Assembly: GCA_046538375.1 (NCBI GenBank)
Contig: JBKHJA010000056.1
Location: forward strand, 1-15,923
Direction: 5' to 3'
Length of the DNA stretch: 15,923 bases
DNA from: JBKHJA01 sp046538375
Lineage (GTDB): Bacteria; Acidobacteriota; Aminicenantia; Aminicenantales; Aminicenantaceae
Shown: positions 5,374-13,837 of the stretch, one piece after another
Layout: each line of letters starts with the position of its first letter
How positions within the stretch are numbered: position 1 is the stretch's first letter
Translations under genes and position numbers: made by a program
The notes under the pieces: generated by a model
The model's input: only the letters and a program-made list of their open reading frames with translations
Databases searched by the model: none
Told to the model about the DNA's origin: nothing

Positions 5374-5569
5374 ATCCGATCGCCGGGGAATCCAAGGGAG
5401 TAGACCCCTTGACCGCAGAGCGGAGATTCATGCCCCGCCCGAGAAGGGGAGGCAGGGAGATCGGGAGCAGCTGGGAGGATGGTGGGAAGAGGGGATACGG
5501 AGCAGTTCCCCTACAAATTGAATGAAAAAGGATGCACGGAGGATGGAAAATCCAAGGAAATATATTGGC

Positions 5570-7018
5570 CTAATCTGTAAAGGACTTCAGCTTCTGACTG
5601 TATGCAGAATGCTTTAATTTTCTTATCGCTTTTTCTTGGATTTGCCTGATTCTCTCACGTGTTACCTTGTACTGCTGCCCCACCTCTTCCAGAGTGTGTT
5701 CGTTGCCATCTCCCAATCCAAATCTCATTTTTAGAATATTTGCTTCTCTCTGGGTGTGAGTATTCAGGGCTTCCTCAATTTTCTCTCTCAAATCAATATG
5801 GATAACTTCCTCGGCAGGGGAGGGAATATCCTTATCCTCGATAAAATCACTCAGATAACTTTTTTCCCCTTCTCCTATGGGCGTCTCCAGTGAGAGGGGC
5901 ACCTGGACAATTTTCATGATCTTCTGCACTCTGCTGACAGGGATATTCATCCTTTCCGCAATCTCTTCCCGGGTCGGTTCTCTGCCTTTTTCCTGGACAA
6001 GGCTTTTGGTCACTCTATTCAACTTGTTTATGACTTCGACCATATGCACAGGGATTCTTATGGTCCTTGCCTGATCAGCAATGGCACGGGTTATGGCCTG
6101 TCTTATCCACCAGTGTGCATATGTTGAAAATTTATAGCCTCTTCGGTATTCAAATCTATCCACTGCTATCATCAAGCCAATGTTTCCCTCCTGAATCAAA
6201 TCAAGAAACTGGACTCCATAATGGCTGTATTTTTTGGCAATAGAAATCACCAGTCTCAAGTTAGAGGAGACAAGTTCTTTCTTGGCTCCAGCGCAAATAT
6301 GCTTTCCCCTGGCTATGGCTTGCAGTGTTCTTCTTAATCCCTGTGGACCAAGACCGGTTTCCTTCTTGTGCAATCTCAGGAGCCTGTCGATTTCTCTGAT
6401 CCTAAGGCTCAGTTCTTCTTTTTCTTTTTTGTTCTTGGCTTTAGCAAAAGAGGCATTCAGCCGCTGTCTTCCTGTTTTGAGTTCCTCCATGATCTTCAGT
6501 CTTTCACAGAGACTCATGATAATATTTTCTGTATAAGAAGAGCGGAGATTGAGTCCTCTGATGAGATGACTTATTTTTACGGTGAGACGCCCCCGTACCA
6601 TAGCATATTTCCTTGAGGCAGGAATTTTTTTCAACTGCTGGCTTAATTTTCTTATTTTATTGACTGCAGCTAGAATTTCTTTCCTTTTCTTCTCCAGCTT
6701 TACTCCTGTGAACTCATCTTTTCTGATGTCGAATACAGCCTGGATGATATCATCATCATCATTTAATCTCTTTTCCAGCGAAAGAATTTCATTGTGGATA
6801 AGTGGTGTTTTGGAAAGGGCCTTAATGACTATTTCTTCTCCTCTTTCAATTTCCTTGGCTACTATTATTTCTCCCTCTCTGGTCAGCAGCGGAATGCTGC
6901 TCATCTCTCTCACGTAGATTTTGAAAAGATCAGATGTGGGCCCTTCCCTTCTGGAGGAAAGGATGGAGTTATCCCCTTCTCTGGATGGAACTTTTCTCCC
7001 AAGGCCATCTGCTGCCAT
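5570..7018 (-). CDS. RpoD-family (group 1/2) RNA polymerase sigma factor
   Basis: A 482-aa sigma-70 protein that directs core RNA polymerase to promoters. Region 1.2 is at about 29-60 (DLFKIYVREMSSIPLLTREG). A non-conserved spacer of about 180 residues with many charged helices follows. Region 2 is at 247-318, including LDLIQEGNIGLM, RFEYRRGYKFSTYAHWWIRQ and RTIRIPVHM, region 3 at about 326-400, and the region 4 helix-turn-helix at about 441-470 (TLEEVGQQYKVTRERIRQIQ). Region 1.1 is absent, and the first 28 residues look unstructured. Departures from the RpoD consensus include YAHWW for YATWW and RQIQEK for RQIEAK. It could be a primary factor or a group 2 paralogue. The ATG at 7018 has GGGAG 8 nt upstream. 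Confidence 0.92.
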   Translation of the reverse strand: MAADGLGRKVPSREGDNSILSSRREGPTSDLFKIYVREMSSIPLLTREGEIIVAKEIERGEEIVIKALSKTPLIHNEILSLEKRLNDDDDIIQAVFDIRKDEFTGVKLEKKRKEILAAVNKIRKLSQQLKKIPASRKYAMVRGRLTVKISHLIRGLNLRSSYTENIIMSLCERLKIMEELKTGRQRLNASFAKAKNKKEKEELSLRIREIDRLLRLHKKETGLGPQGLRRTLQAIARGKHICAGAKKELVSSNLRLVISIAKKYSHYGVQFLDLIQEGNIGLMIAVDRFEYRRGYKFSTYAHWWIRQAITRAIADQARTIRIPVHMVEVINKLNRVTKSLVQEKGREPTREEIAERMNIPVSRVQKIMKIVQVPLSLETPIGEGEKSYLSDFIEDKDIPSPAEEVIHIDLREKIEEALNTHTQREANILKMRFGLGDGNEHTLEEVGQQYKVTRERIRQIQEKAIRKLKHSAYSQKLKSFTD

Positions 7019-7167
7019 GTTTTACACTCCCATAACATTATTCCTTTTCCTGATCGGATCAATAGGTGTGTTTGCGGAAATGCAGGTGCAAATGGGTGGA
7101 CGTGGTCCCTTCAAATGAACTTCAATGTGAAATTTGTTCAGGATGTTAAGTGTCTGGGTACCGTTTA

Positions 7168-7473
7168 TCAGAAGCGTCTTCTGCCCCCTGAACCTCCTCG
7201 GCCAAAGCCTCCTCCACCTCGGCGGTCATCACGACGAGGGCGCGCCTTATTGACCCTAAGAGCCCGCCCCTTCAAATCTTTGCCATCAAGCTCAGAGATC
7301 GCAGACTGAGCTTCGGAATCTTTGGGCATTTCCACGAATCCGAATCCTCTCGAATCACCGGTAAACTTATCAGTGATGATTTTGACAGATGTGACCTGCC
7401 CGAAGGCTTCAAAAGCTTGCTGCAAATCTTCTTCGGTCGCCTCTCGGGGTAAGTTTCCTACGTAAATATTCAT
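7168..7473 (-). CDS. RRM-domain glycine-rich RNA-binding protein
   Basis: A 101-aa protein with one RNA-recognition motif: RNP2 is IYVGNL (residues 3-8) and RNP1 is RGFGFVEM (42-49), both with their aromatic RNA-contacting residues. Residues 76-101 are an Arg/Gly tail (RGGGGFGRGGSGGRRRF) of the kind that adds non-specific RNA binding. Bacterial relatives include cyanobacterial Rbp proteins linked to cold response and mRNA localisation; a role in mRNA handling is inferred. The ATG at 7473 has GAGGGAG upstream. It has its own promoter and a leader of about 125 nt carrying a palindrome. The sigma-factor gene starts 149 nt downstream on the same strand. Confidence 0.92.
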   Translation of the reverse strand: MNIYVGNLPREATEEDLQQAFEAFGQVTSVKIITDKFTGDSRGFGFVEMPKDSEAQSAISELDGKDLKGRALRVNKARPRRDDRRGGGGFGRGGSGGRRRF

Positions 7474-7488
7474 CCTTGCTCCCTCTTG

Positions 7489-7505
7489 TTATTGAAATTC
7501 AATAA
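7489..7505. promoter_or_regulatory. Palindrome in the leader of the RRM gene
   Basis: TTATTGAAATTCAATAA has perfect 8-bp arms around a single central base. It lies 15 nt upstream of the RRM start codon, directly before the GAGGGAG ribosome-binding site, and downstream of the predicted promoter. In RNA the arms could pair only with a distorted loop, so it may be a DNA operator or an inter-transcript pairing site. Its function is unknown. Confidence 0.45.
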
Positions 7506-7605
7506 GGGAAGGGAATGCGATTTTGCTGTTGAAATTTTCCCTCATCCCTCGCGATTCCTGCCTGTTTTTGCAATCGGACAGGTCTCTTCAATTTCAACCT
7601 GCATA

Positions 7606-7634
7606 ATATTACCACAGCAGAGATTCCGCGTCAA
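7606..7634 (-). promoter_or_regulatory. Sigma-70 promoter of the RRM gene
   Basis: On the minus strand TTGACG (7634-7629), an exact 17-bp spacer, and TAATAT (7611-7606). It lies just downstream of the DUF3795 stop codon (7648) and gives a leader of about 125 nt. This would make the RRM gene independent of the upstream gene. Confidence 0.7.
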
Positions 7635-7647
7635 TGAAATTCCAGGC

Positions 7648-8007
7648 TTAAAGCACTCTGTTTATCAGGTCTAACCTCGTCTTGGCCTCTGGTTCCGAAG
7701 CGAAGAACACTTTAAGATTCTCACAAGGATATTTACGGCAATAGGCACAGTTCTCCAGCCCTTTCTCTCTGGCACATTTCCTTATCTGGCACTTGCTGGA
7801 TGCAGAAAACAGTTTTCCCTTTTCAGTCCGACATCCATCGCAGTCTGTGATATCGTCCGGCTTGAGTTCTTCTCCATATTGCTCTTTACATATGCGGGCG
7901 ATCTCAGCTCTCATCTTTTCTTTCTTTTCCTTATCCTCTTCCCTTGTTGCCCAGTAAATGGGACAGCCCTGGCAAATCAAACCACAATAAGATATCCCTT
8001 CACTCAT
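7648..8007 (-). CDS. DUF3795 cysteine-rich protein
   Basis: A 119-aa protein with eleven cysteines in the DUF3795 arrangement: YCGLICQGCPIY near the N-terminus (Cys8, Cys12, Cys15), ITDCDGC (Cys56, Cys59), then CQIRKC, NCAYC and YPC (Cys73 to Cys95). The pattern strongly suggests metal or Fe-S binding, but no biochemical role is established for the family. There is no signal peptide, so it is likely cytoplasmic. The start at 8007 has AAAGGA upstream, and a TTTTAT/TTGCTG pair with 17-bp spacing may be a weak promoter. It lies 58 nt after the GH2 gene on the same strand and might be partly co-transcribed with it. Confidence 0.85.
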   Translation of the reverse strand: MSEGISYCGLICQGCPIYWATREEDKEKKEKMRAEIARICKEQYGEELKPDDITDCDGCRTEKGKLFSASSKCQIRKCAREKGLENCAYCRKYPCENLKVFFASEPEAKTRLDLINRVL

Positions 8008-8065
8008 CTCTCTTTTCCTTTATAAAATAGACTCATATGTCTCACAGCAAAAAGCAAAAGATGCA

Positions 8066-10846
8066 CTACCTAATCCTGATCAACTGCTGGACAATGTTCC
8101 AGCCATCCAGTTTTAAATAAGCTCCTGATACACCCACATCTGATTTTCGGAATTCCACCGCCAATTCCTTGATTTCTCCTGGCAGCAGACTGAAATAATT
8201 ATCGCTCCAGAAACAGGGCAAAACCTCTCCCCCCTGCTTTCCCCTGCGGATGCTGGGATGGATAAAAAACGCCAGGTGAGGCGAAGAATTTATCAGCCGA
8301 ATCCTCAAGGACACTTTTCCGTTGGTCTCCTGCTTTCCTGTTTTAACATCAAGCTTGACCGGGGGAAGTCCTGATAGAGAGGTGAAATCATCATTCGGAG
8401 AGAGCCAGTAAAAATTTTCAGACAGAAGGTTATCCCTGTTATCGCTTAACCTGAGTTTCACAAAACAGACATTTTCCTGGCATCCTTCAGGGATTTCCAC
8501 ATCAAATATTTTCTTTGCCGAGCGGGCGCTTACAGCGATTTTTGACTTTTTTTCCCAGAAAGACTCCATATCCAACGAATACAGGTTGACCGAAGCCCGC
8601 AGATTTGCCCTGGATTCACGGTGATGATTTATCACGGACACACTGTGATCATCCATATTGAGCTGTATATGGAGAGGCTCACAGGCCTTTTTCACATAGT
8701 AGTAGCCAGCATGAGGACAGAGATACCAATCATAAAGCTGCCAAATCACGGAGGGCCAGGCTGGATTTGTCTTCCAGAGAAGCACACCAGAAACCCGATC
8801 CATGGCCTCATTCACAGCCTCAAAAATGGCCCGGTAGTTCTCAGCGTTGACCAACTGGCCTTTCCTTATGTAATCCGCCACATCCTGCGGCTCTCCGTAT
8901 CTTCGACGAATGGCTTTATCATACAGGCTGAATTTTCCATTTCCTTCACAGGCATCATGATAGCCCCAGGTATGATTTAAAGGAAACTCCACCTCAGCAT
9001 CGGGGGTAAGATCCGGGATAAATTTTTTCAAACTTTCTAAAACCGGTAAAGAGGGAAGCCCCACCTCGTTCTTGAACAGCCAGTCTTTTCCCCCGTCAAC
9101 TTTCTGGTAATAAACTCCAGGATTGACCCAGTGATAGGGGCCGCCGGAGTAGGTGCCTGCTGCCTGATTTTCAGGCCAGGAAAGTCCCCATCCGGGTGGA
9201 GGTTCCCTGTATCCCGAGGAAGGAATAAACGGACGAGTCCCGTCCAGCCTGGCCACAATTTCATTTCTCAAGGGGACATAGATTTCCTTCCGGGGGTATC
9301 CTTCATTTCCTGCTGTCCAAACCAGAAGGCAGGGATGATGGCGCAGCCTTTTGACCACATCCTCAGCGTTCTTCAGGAAGACACGGCCATCATAAGGATA
9401 ATCCTGGCTGCCTTTATCCCATGTTCCCTGGCAGTCACCGGTGATCCAGAAATCATGCCACACCAGAAGGCCCATCTGGTCACAAAAGGCAAAAAATTCC
9501 TCCGGCGGTGTCACTCCTCCCCCCCAAATTCTCACCATATTCAAGTTAGCTTCTTTGGAAAACCGCAGCTCATGAAAAAGCTTTTCCGCAGTCCGGTTGA
9601 GCATCATATCCGGTACCCAGGCTCCTCCTCTCATCAATATCTTTTGTCCGTTCACCAGGAAATCCCTCCGGGACCACCCTCCTACCTCGGTCACTTTGCT
9701 GTCCACCTCCCGGATGCCGAACATCCTTCTTTCCAGGTCAGATATATTCCCATCTGCTTCCAATTTCAATTCCACCTGGTAAAGATTCTGGGGGCCCAGT
9801 CCATTCGGCCACCAGAGCTTGGGATTTTTAACCAGAAGTTCATCATGAGATTTTCTATCAAACTGGATGGATGTCACTTGATGAGGTGTCAATTCCACTG
9901 TTTTTCTGAGGATAATGTCATTCCCTTCGAAATTTTGGGGCGAGATCTTAACAAGTAATGTCCCCTTCCTTGATGAATTTGTTAGATTGACCACTTCGGC
10001 CTTAATTTCTAATTCTGCCTCACTCAGGCCTGGCAGCAATAAATCCGAAATCACAAATGGATCTCTTATATCCAGCGGCCCGGTGGAGGAAATATAAATA
10101 TCCTGCCAGATGCCCATATTCCGGTCCCGCACAGCCGGCATCCAGTCCCAGCCCACCGAACACTGCATGGTCACATTCCTGCCGATATCTCCGGTGGGTC
10201 CTCCGTTGGGCCCGAAAGGCCCAAAAGCTCTGAGCTGAGGTTCAGATGGCAGCCCTGGATAATCCAGGGGGTAGATTTTTATGGCTAAGGTGTTGATCTT
10301 CTCGGTATGCACATGGGAAGTGACATCGAAAAACCAGTTTCCGAACATGCCCACCACTTGGCTGGAAGAGGCGACCAAATGCCCGTTCAGCCAGACTTCA
10401 GCCCGGTAATTGATTCCTTCCAAATTCAGCCAAAGGTATTTTCCTTTATATCCAGAAGGGAGTCTGAATTGTGTCCAGAACCAGTAAGGATCGATCCATG
10501 GGTTGCGGCGGCCGGGTAAATGACTGTATTTTCCTAATCCATATCTGCGGTTAAACTCATCAGATGAATCCGGGATTTTCATATTATTCATGCCCACATA
10601 AGGATCAGGATACACTCCATTCTTGACCAAGGCTGTCAACACTGTGGTGGGGATACAGGCGGGATGCCAATTCAGGGGTTTAAACTCAGGGGAAGAGATC
10701 TTCTCTCCGTCCTCCTTTACCAGATAAGAAGATTTCAGGTGCCAGTTTTCCCTCAGAAAAATCTTTTCCCCGCTGGCATAGGCACAATTGATACAGCCAA
10801 AAACAAAAACAGCCGTTAAGAGGAATCTGATCATATTTTTAAACAT
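8066..10846 (-). CDS. Secreted GH2 glycosidase, probable exo-beta-D-glucosaminidase
   Basis: A 926-aa enzyme. Residues 1-24 form an export signal (MIRFLLTAVFVF core, likely cleaved after AYA; a lipobox at VFGC18 is a less likely alternative). A jelly-roll sugar-binding domain with NLEGINYRAEVWLNG (141-155) is followed by VGWDWMPAVRDRNMGIW (231-247), an immunoglobulin-like domain, and a TIM barrel with acid/base Glu515 in LLVWTAGNEGY and nucleophile Glu594 in LFKNEVGLPS. The signature YDWYLCPHAGYYYVKKACEP (705-724) and C-terminal beta domains follow. This layout fits the CsxA-type exo-glucosaminidase/beta-mannosidase branch of GH2. The amino-sugar genes next door favour release of glucosamine from chitosan oligomers; beta-mannosidase is the alternative. 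The ATG at 10846 has AGGAG upstream. Confidence 0.85.
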   Translation of the reverse strand: MFKNMIRFLLTAVFVFGCINCAYASGEKIFLRENWHLKSSYLVKEDGEKISSPEFKPLNWHPACIPTTVLTALVKNGVYPDPYVGMNNMKIPDSSDEFNRRYGLGKYSHLPGRRNPWIDPYWFWTQFRLPSGYKGKYLWLNLEGINYRAEVWLNGHLVASSSQVVGMFGNWFFDVTSHVHTEKINTLAIKIYPLDYPGLPSEPQLRAFGPFGPNGGPTGDIGRNVTMQCSVGWDWMPAVRDRNMGIWQDIYISSTGPLDIRDPFVISDLLLPGLSEAELEIKAEVVNLTNSSRKGTLLVKISPQNFEGNDIILRKTVELTPHQVTSIQFDRKSHDELLVKNPKLWWPNGLGPQNLYQVELKLEADGNISDLERRMFGIREVDSKVTEVGGWSRRDFLVNGQKILMRGGAWVPDMMLNRTAEKLFHELRFSKEANLNMVRIWGGGVTPPEEFFAFCDQMGLLVWHDFWITGDCQGTWDKGSQDYPYDGRVFLKNAEDVVKRLRHHPCLLVWTAGNEGYPRKEIYVPLRNEIVARLDGTRPFIPSSGYREPPPGWGLSWPENQAAGTYSGGPYHWVNPGVYYQKVDGGKDWLFKNEVGLPSLPVLESLKKFIPDLTPDAEVEFPLNHTWGYHDACEGNGKFSLYDKAIRRRYGEPQDVADYIRKGQLVNAENYRAIFEAVNEAMDRVSGVLLWKTNPAWPSVIWQLYDWYLCPHAGYYYVKKACEPLHIQLNMDDHSVSVINHHRESRANLRASVNLYSLDMESFWEKKSKIAVSARSAKKIFDVEIPEGCQENVCFVKLRLSDNRDNLLSENFYWLSPNDDFTSLSGLPPVKLDVKTGKQETNGKVSLRIRLINSSPHLAFFIHPSIRRGKQGGEVLPCFWSDNYFSLLPGEIKELAVEFRKSDVGVSGAYLKLDGWNIVQQLIRIR

Positions 10847-10930
10847 TTGATCTTCTCCTCAAAGATTCAAAATCACGGACATTGCCGATCGGGCTGACTC
10901 CCTCCGTCCAAAGCTGACATGGCAAAAAAG

Positions 10931-10959
10931 CTTATAGCATACCCCAATGACAGGGTCAA
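10931..10959 (-). promoter_or_regulatory. Promoter of the GH2 gene
   Basis: On the minus strand TTGACC (10959-10954), a 17-bp spacer ending in TATGC, and TATAAG (10936-10931), so the -10 also has the extended TG. Transcription would start near 10924, leaving a leader of about 78 nt. The gene is thus controlled separately from the divergent mutase operon. Confidence 0.7.
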
Positions 10960-11023
10960 ACCTAAAATATAAAGTCACGCCTCTCCAAGACTGCAAGGAT
11001 TATAAATATATACTGATTGAGAA

Positions 11024-11051
11024 GGGTGAGGGATGGGGGCAAGGAAGCCCC
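11024..11051 (+). repeat. G-rich 16-bp repeat with hairpin, copy 1
   Basis: GGGTGAGGGATGGGGG (11024-11039) recurs in the same orientation at 15851-15866. Here its end forms a hairpin, GGGGC-AAGGAA-GCCCC (11036-11051), followed by CCCCTATCAC (11048-11057), which is the inverse of GTGATAGGGG found beside copy 2. It lies between the divergent GH2 and mutase promoters. Confidence 0.6.
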
Positions 11052-11098
11052 TATCACAGAAACAGGAATGCTTCCTTCCAGAACTTTCAAATCTTTTG

Positions 11099-11104
11099 TA
11101 TAAT
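11099..11104 (+). promoter_or_regulatory. Probable -10 element of the mutase/nagB operon
   Basis: A consensus TATAAT lies 26 nt before the start codon of the first mutase. No good -35 hexamer is seen at the right distance (nearest TTCCAG-like), so the promoter may be weak or activator-dependent. Confidence 0.45.
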
Positions 11105-11130
11105 TCCATCATAAACAGGAACGCTTTCTG

Positions 11131-12477
11131 ATGAAATTATTGAAAATAGGCATATCCGGAGTCAGGGGGATTGTGGGAGAAACCATAACTCCCCAGTTGG
11201 TGATGGACTTTGCCTCTGCCTTCGGGACTTTCATCAACTCAAAAAAAGTTTTGCTGGGCAGGGACACCAGGATATCAGGCCCCATGCTTCATTCGGCCGC
11301 TATCTCGGCTTTGCTGGCTGCGGGCTGTGATGTCCTGGATTTGGGCATTTGTCCCGCTCCCATACTGCAGTTCATGGTCAAGAGGTTCAAAGCCAGAGGA
11401 GCCATATCCATTTCTGCCGGACACAACGACGCCCGATGGAATGCCTTGACCTTCATCAACCAGGAAGGAACTTACTTGAATGGGTATCAAGGGGAAGAAA
11501 TCCTGGACATCTATCATCTGGGAAAATTCAAAAAGGCCTCCACTGACTGCCTGGGAAAAGTCAAACCGCAGCATGATTACCTGGACATCTATTTTAAAGC
11601 TCTGGCTCAATTTCTTGACCTGGAGGCCATAAAAAAAGCCCATTTCAAACTGGTTATTGATCCCTGCAACGGAGGAGCAGCAGGGATCGTGGACAAAATG
11701 TGTCAATATGTAACCTGTGAATTGATTCCTGTAAACAATGAACCCACAGGATATTTCCCTCATGATCCCGAGCCCCGCCCCAGGAATGCCGCCCAAGCCG
11801 CCTCCATCATTAAAATCGCCCAGGCTGATGTGGGTTTTCTGCTGAATTCAGACGCCAGCCGGGTGTCTGTGGTCACTGAAACCGGAGAGACCTTATCAGA
11901 AGAATACACATTTCCTCTGGTTGCGAACTACTATTTGAGAAAAAACCCAGGTGCGGTCATCACCAATCATTCCACCTCCAGGATGATCGAGGATGCGGCC
12001 AAATGCTATGGATGTGATGTGGTCAAAACCAAAGTGGGCCAATCCTACTCCATTCAAACCATGTTAGATGAGGATGCGGTGATGGCTGGAGAAGGGAGTG
12101 GCGGCGTGGCCATCAGAGAATTCCAGCCTGCCTTTGACGGCTTCCTGACCATGGGAATGATCCTGGAGATGATGGCGAAGAAGAAGCTGAAAATCTCAGA
12201 GACAGCGGCCCGGCTCCCCCGTTATCATATTGTCAAGGAAAAAATTTACTGCCCGCCGGTGAAGGCCCATACAGTGGTCAGTGAAGCCAGGAACCTCTAT
12301 CCTTCCCATGAACTCAATGTATCCGATGGCCTGAAGGTGGAAAAGGAAGACGGCTGGATCCATATCAGAGCATCAGCCACAGAACCGATGATAAGAATTA
12401 TCTCCGAGAGCCGATCAAGGGAAAAAGCTCAGCAGCGCCTGGAAAAAGTATCAAATTTTATTTCTCAGTTGGTTTAA
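11131..12477 (+). CDS. Phosphohexomutase-like pseudoenzyme (active-site Ser and metal ligands lost)
   Basis: A 448-aa member of the alpha-D-phosphohexomutase superfamily with all four domains: ISGVRGIVGE at the N-terminus, GRDTRISG (43-50), the sugar loop AGEGSGG (319-325) and the phosphate loop RASATEP (413-419). Two essential sites are altered. The catalytic loop, TASHNP in active enzymes, reads SAGHND (95-100), with Gly97 where the phosphoserine should be. The metal loop DADADR reads NSDASR (239-244), keeping one of three aspartates. The frame is full length and otherwise well kept, so this is not simple decay. It is likely a regulatory or structural partner of the adjacent active paralogue, or binds a sugar phosphate without catalysis. 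It is first in an operon with the active mutase 1 nt downstream. Confidence 0.88.
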   Translation: MKLLKIGISGVRGIVGETITPQLVMDFASAFGTFINSKKVLLGRDTRISGPMLHSAAISALLAAGCDVLDLGICPAPILQFMVKRFKARGAISISAGHNDARWNALTFINQEGTYLNGYQGEEILDIYHLGKFKKASTDCLGKVKPQHDYLDIYFKALAQFLDLEAIKKAHFKLVIDPCNGGAAGIVDKMCQYVTCELIPVNNEPTGYFPHDPEPRPRNAAQAASIIKIAQADVGFLLNSDASRVSVVTETGETLSEEYTFPLVANYYLRKNPGAVITNHSTSRMIEDAAKCYGCDVVKTKVGQSYSIQTMLDEDAVMAGEGSGGVAIREFQPAFDGFLTMGMILEMMAKKKLKISETAARLPRYHIVKEKIYCPPVKAHTVVSEARNLYPSHELNVSDGLKVEKEDGWIHIRASATEPMIRIISESRSREKAQQRLEKVSNFISQLV

Positions 12478-12478
12478 G

Positions 12479-13837
12479 ATGAAAAAGAGGCTTCCTTTAA
12501 AAATAAGCATCTCCGGGGTGAGAGGAGTGGTGGGAGAAAGCCTGACTCCTCAGCTTTCCGCAAGCTTTGCTCAAGCCTTTGGCTCTTATCTGGGCCGGGG
12601 CAGGGTCATGGTGGGTCAGGATGCCAGAATTTCAGGCATCCTGGTTAAGAATGCAGTCTATTCCGGACTCCTGTCCGTGGGCTGCCAGCCTGTTGATATC
12701 GGCATCTGTCCCATCCCTTCCATCCTGGTCCTGACCAGAGAAAGGAGGGCCAGGGGAGGAATCGCTGTCACCGCCAGCCATAACCCTAAAGAATGGAATG
12801 GCCTGAAATTCATCAACGGACAGGGCTTATTCTTGAACCACTCTCAGATTGAAGAGTTCCTGGATATCTACCATCAAGGAGATTTTTCCCTGGTAGAGGC
12901 GGATAAATACAAAACTGTAGCTTTTGAAAAAAATCCCACAGATGTCCACCTTAAGAAACTGTTAAGCTATCTCAATGTCGCTCTGATCAAAAAAAGAAAA
13001 TTCCTGGTGGCCGCAGACTGCTGCAACGGGGCCGGAGCGGTCCTGCTTCCCAGATTCCTGGAGGCCCTGGGATGTCAAATGGTTTTAATCAACACCACCC
13101 TGGACGGCGCTTTTGCCCACCACCCGGAACCGGTTCCAGAAAATCTGACCAGACTCTCTCAGTTGATGAAGGAAAAAAAGGCTGATGTGGGATTTGTCCA
13201 GGATGCCGATGCTGACAGACTGGCCGTCATCAACCAAAAAGGAGAACCTCTGGGAGAGGAATTGACTTTAGCTTTGGCTGTAAAACACGTCCTCAGAAAA
13301 AAGCCCGGCCCGGTGGTGACCAATCTCTCCACCACTCGAGCCATAGATGACATCGCCCAAGAGCACAAAGTCGCTGTATTCAGGACAAAAATCGGAGAGG
13401 TCAACGTGGTGGAAGAGATCATGGATAAAAAAGCTGTGGTGGGAGGAGAAGGAAACGGAGGAGTTATCCTGCCAGAAATCCATCCCTGCCGGGACAGCTT
13501 CACCGCCATGGGTTTGATCTTGGAATCCATGGCTTCATCAGGAAAATCCATCTCTCAACTTCGACAGGAAATTCCTGAATACAGCATGATAAAGGATAAA
13601 ATCGACGGATCATCTGAGCAGGCCTACAGAGTGATCAGGTCCCTGAAAAAGACATATCAAGGAAAAGAGCGAATTTCCCTTTTGGATGGTCTGAAGATCG
13701 ATTTTAGAGATGGCTGGGTTCATGTCAGGCCCTCCAACACAGAACCCATAATCAGGGTAGTGGCTGAAGCAAAAAGTCAAAATGAGGTGGAAAATCTTAT
13801 AAAAAGATTCAAAACAGAAATACAAGGTTTGATGTGA
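12479..13837 (+). CDS. glmM: Phosphoglucosamine mutase-like phosphohexomutase (active form)
   Basis: A 452-aa enzyme with a complete active site: catalytic Ser100 in VTASHNPKEWNGLKF, the Mg loop QDADADR (Asp242, Asp244, Asp246), the sugar loop GEGNGG (323-328) and the phosphate loop RPSNTEP (417-423). GEGNGG-type loops occur in GlmM/PMM-type enzymes. With NagB downstream, interconversion of glucosamine-1-P and glucosamine-6-P is the likeliest reaction; mannose or glucose phosphates cannot be excluded. It starts 1 nt after the stop of the pseudoenzyme (TAAGATG), so its translation is probably coupled, and it ends overlapping nagB (TGATG). It may supply UDP-GlcNAc synthesis, catabolism, or both, so the symbol is by similarity. 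Confidence 0.88.
   Translation: MKKRLPLKISISGVRGVVGESLTPQLSASFAQAFGSYLGRGRVMVGQDARISGILVKNAVYSGLLSVGCQPVDIGICPIPSILVLTRERRARGGIAVTASHNPKEWNGLKFINGQGLFLNHSQIEEFLDIYHQGDFSLVEADKYKTVAFEKNPTDVHLKKLLSYLNVALIKKRKFLVAADCCNGAGAVLLPRFLEALGCQMVLINTTLDGAFAHHPEPVPENLTRLSQLMKEKKADVGFVQDADADRLAVINQKGEPLGEELTLALAVKHVLRKKPGPVVTNLSTTRAIDDIAQEHKVAVFRTKIGEVNVVEEIMDKKAVVGGEGNGGVILPEIHPCRDSFTAMGLILESMASSGKSISQLRQEIPEYSMIKDKIDGSSEQAYRVIRSLKKTYQGKERISLLDGLKIDFRDGWVHVRPSNTEPIIRVVAEAKSQNEVENLIKRFKTEIQGLM

Noticed and set aside
5262..5525. 87-codon plus-strand frame before the sigma gene
   Set aside because: It has no family resemblance, crosses the GC-rich palindrome and the Spy remnant antisense, and lacks a ribosome-binding site.
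7019..7062. Promoter-like TTGATC-16-TAATGT upstream of the sigma-factor gene
   Set aside because: The implied start would fall about 10 nt before the ATG and remove most of the GGGAG ribosome-binding site, so it is unlikely to be the real promoter.
7560..7604. Possible 20-codon upstream frame in the RRM leader
   Set aside because: Its ATG lies between the -10 element and the expected transcription start, so it would not be in the mRNA, and it has no ribosome-binding site.
9131..9958. 275-codon plus-strand open frame
   Set aside because: It lies wholly antisense to the GH2 gene, whose frame has clear catalytic motifs. The product is a shadow with no recognisable domain or good ribosome-binding site.
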